Source: Candidatus Allofournierella merdipullorum (GTDB lineage: Bacteria > Bacillota > Clostridia > Oscillospirales > Ruminococcaceae). Taken from it: a stretch of 60,517 nucleotides of DNA. Positions 60,226-60,517 of the stretch are shown one piece after another. Both the position numbers and the translations under genes were made by a program. Below the pieces are notes generated by a model that searched no databases, was not told the DNA's origin, and saw only the letters and a program-made list of their open reading frames with translations. The stretch spans positions 1 to 60,517 of the forward strand of contig DXBV01000013.1 of assembly GCA_019116345.1 (NCBI GenBank). The letters run 5' to 3'. Each line of letters opens with the position of its first letter. Position 1 is the stretch's first letter.

Positions 60226-60517
60226 CTTCTTCTCCTTTCTGCTGGTTTCTGCCGCCGTCACGCTGTTCCCAGGTCCTCACGGCTGCCCGCCAGTCTTTCA
60301 TCTTGTTTTTGCCCACCATCCACCCTTTGGTCTCGTAGAAGTCTACAAACCGCTGGGGATCTACATCGTTCCTGCGCTCCTGGCAGTAGGCTTTCACCTC
60401 TTCAACGGTGGGAGGAATGAAGCGAGAGCGGGGCGGCTTGTCCGCCCGGGGTTCCCCCACACCCCCTAAAATATAATATTCATTCTCTTTCTCACTCTCT
60501 TTCTCTTTCTCTTTCTC
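60194..60517 (-). CDS. Phage replication initiator (5' partial, C-terminal part)
   Basis: The frame is open from the right edge (60517) to the stop at 60194: 107 residues, the end of a longer protein. It begins in a Glu-Lys repeat (GAGAAA units), then NEYYILGGVGEPRAD, a basic linker, and a conserved C-terminal block TVEEVKAYCQERRNDVDPQRF, FVDFYETKGWMVGKNKMKDW. That block is the typical end of phage DnaD/replisome-organiser-like initiators. An internal GTG at 60458-60460 is not the true start. The N-terminal DNA-binding domain is outside the window. Confidence 0.82.
   Translation of the reverse strand, partial: EKEKEKESEKENEYYILGGVGEPRADKPPRSRFIPPTVEEVKAYCQERRNDVDPQRFVDFYETKGWMVGKNKMKDWRAAVRTWEQRDGGRNQQKGEEDAGKYAGLVV

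Larger units (their letters stand above)
53759..60517. mobile_element. Integrated prophage remnant or phage satellite (left end)
   Basis: Everything right of tRNA-Val is phage-like: replication protein, DnaC-like loader, YqaJ exonuclease, RecT, sigma-like activator, RHH repressor. The early genes are read leftward toward the tRNA. No integrase, terminase, capsid or tail gene is seen in this part. Conserved bacterial genes stop at typA/tRNA-Val. The right end, and therefore the second att copy, lies outside the window. Prophage, decayed prophage and satellite (PICI-like) all remain possible. Confidence 0.82.

Noticed and set aside
1-60517. CRISPR array
   Set aside because: No series of regularly spaced 23-40 nt direct repeats was seen; the operator repeats at 54854-54945 are too short and too few.

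Overview
The window is GC-rich DNA with Gram-positive gene order. It carries smc-ftsY, a late-sporulation dipicolinate synthase pair (dpaA/dpaB), a DacF-type carboxypeptidase, a pheS T-box, IreB and a CD1247-like protein. Together these point to a spore-forming, high-GC member of the Clostridia, most likely an Oscillospirales/Ruminococcaceae-type gut anaerobe. An oxygen-sensitive glycyl-radical pyruvate formate-lyase agrees with an anaerobe. The species cannot be fixed from the sequence alone.

Layout. 1-12.9 kb is housekeeping on the + strand: the end of smc, ftsY, rdgB, yhbY, nadD, yqeK, an LCP wall ligase, rsfS, leuS, rpsU, yqeG, a DNase IV-type endonuclease and efp. 12.9-18.1 kb has a CD1247-like zinc-ribbon protein, an unknown lipoprotein and a three-gene glycosyltransferase operon on the - strand. 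18.2-24.0 kb (- strand) holds ireB, pheST under a T-box, and a GT-C membrane protein. 24-30.2 kb holds acpS, an orphan mazF, murC, dpaAB, 5-FCL and dacF. 30.4-37.9 kb is one surface-polysaccharide operon: 3-amino-sugar aminotransferase, ketoisomerase, rfbC, ABC exporter and two large dual-domain glycosyltransferases. 37.9-41.1 kb is pflBA, preceded by what reads as a ZTP riboswitch with an overlapping terminator. 41.2-45.6 kb holds a flavin reductase, a GtrB-like transferase, a Crp/Fnr regulator with a palindromic operator candidate, an ECF-type S protein, a B-box membrane protein, a PNPOx-like protein and tRNA-Lys. 45.7-53.4 kb holds three tandem DUF3048 lipoproteins, a large membrane protein, a small protein and typA.

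From tRNA-Val (53683-53758) to the right edge lies an integrated element, a prophage remnant or phage satellite. Its early/replication genes run leftward: a replication protein cut by the window edge, a DnaC-like loader, an HTH protein, a YqaJ exonuclease, RecT and a sigma-like activator. No integrase and no late (terminase or structural) genes are seen between this module and the tRNA. In their place is a GC-rich non-coding stretch, a ribbon-helix-helix repressor with four operator repeats over divergent promoters, and a small protein that looks like a detached copy of the YqaJ C-terminal domain.

The most unusual signal is between tRNA-Val and that small gene. A near-consensus promoter (53934-53962) and a strong + strand terminator (54354-54400) frame about 430 nt with no convincing ORF and many nested helices. 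This is a candidate large structured non-coding RNA, placed as the GOLLD and ROOL phage RNAs often are, next to a tRNA. All such calls rest on reading the sequence by eye; no database or folding program was run.
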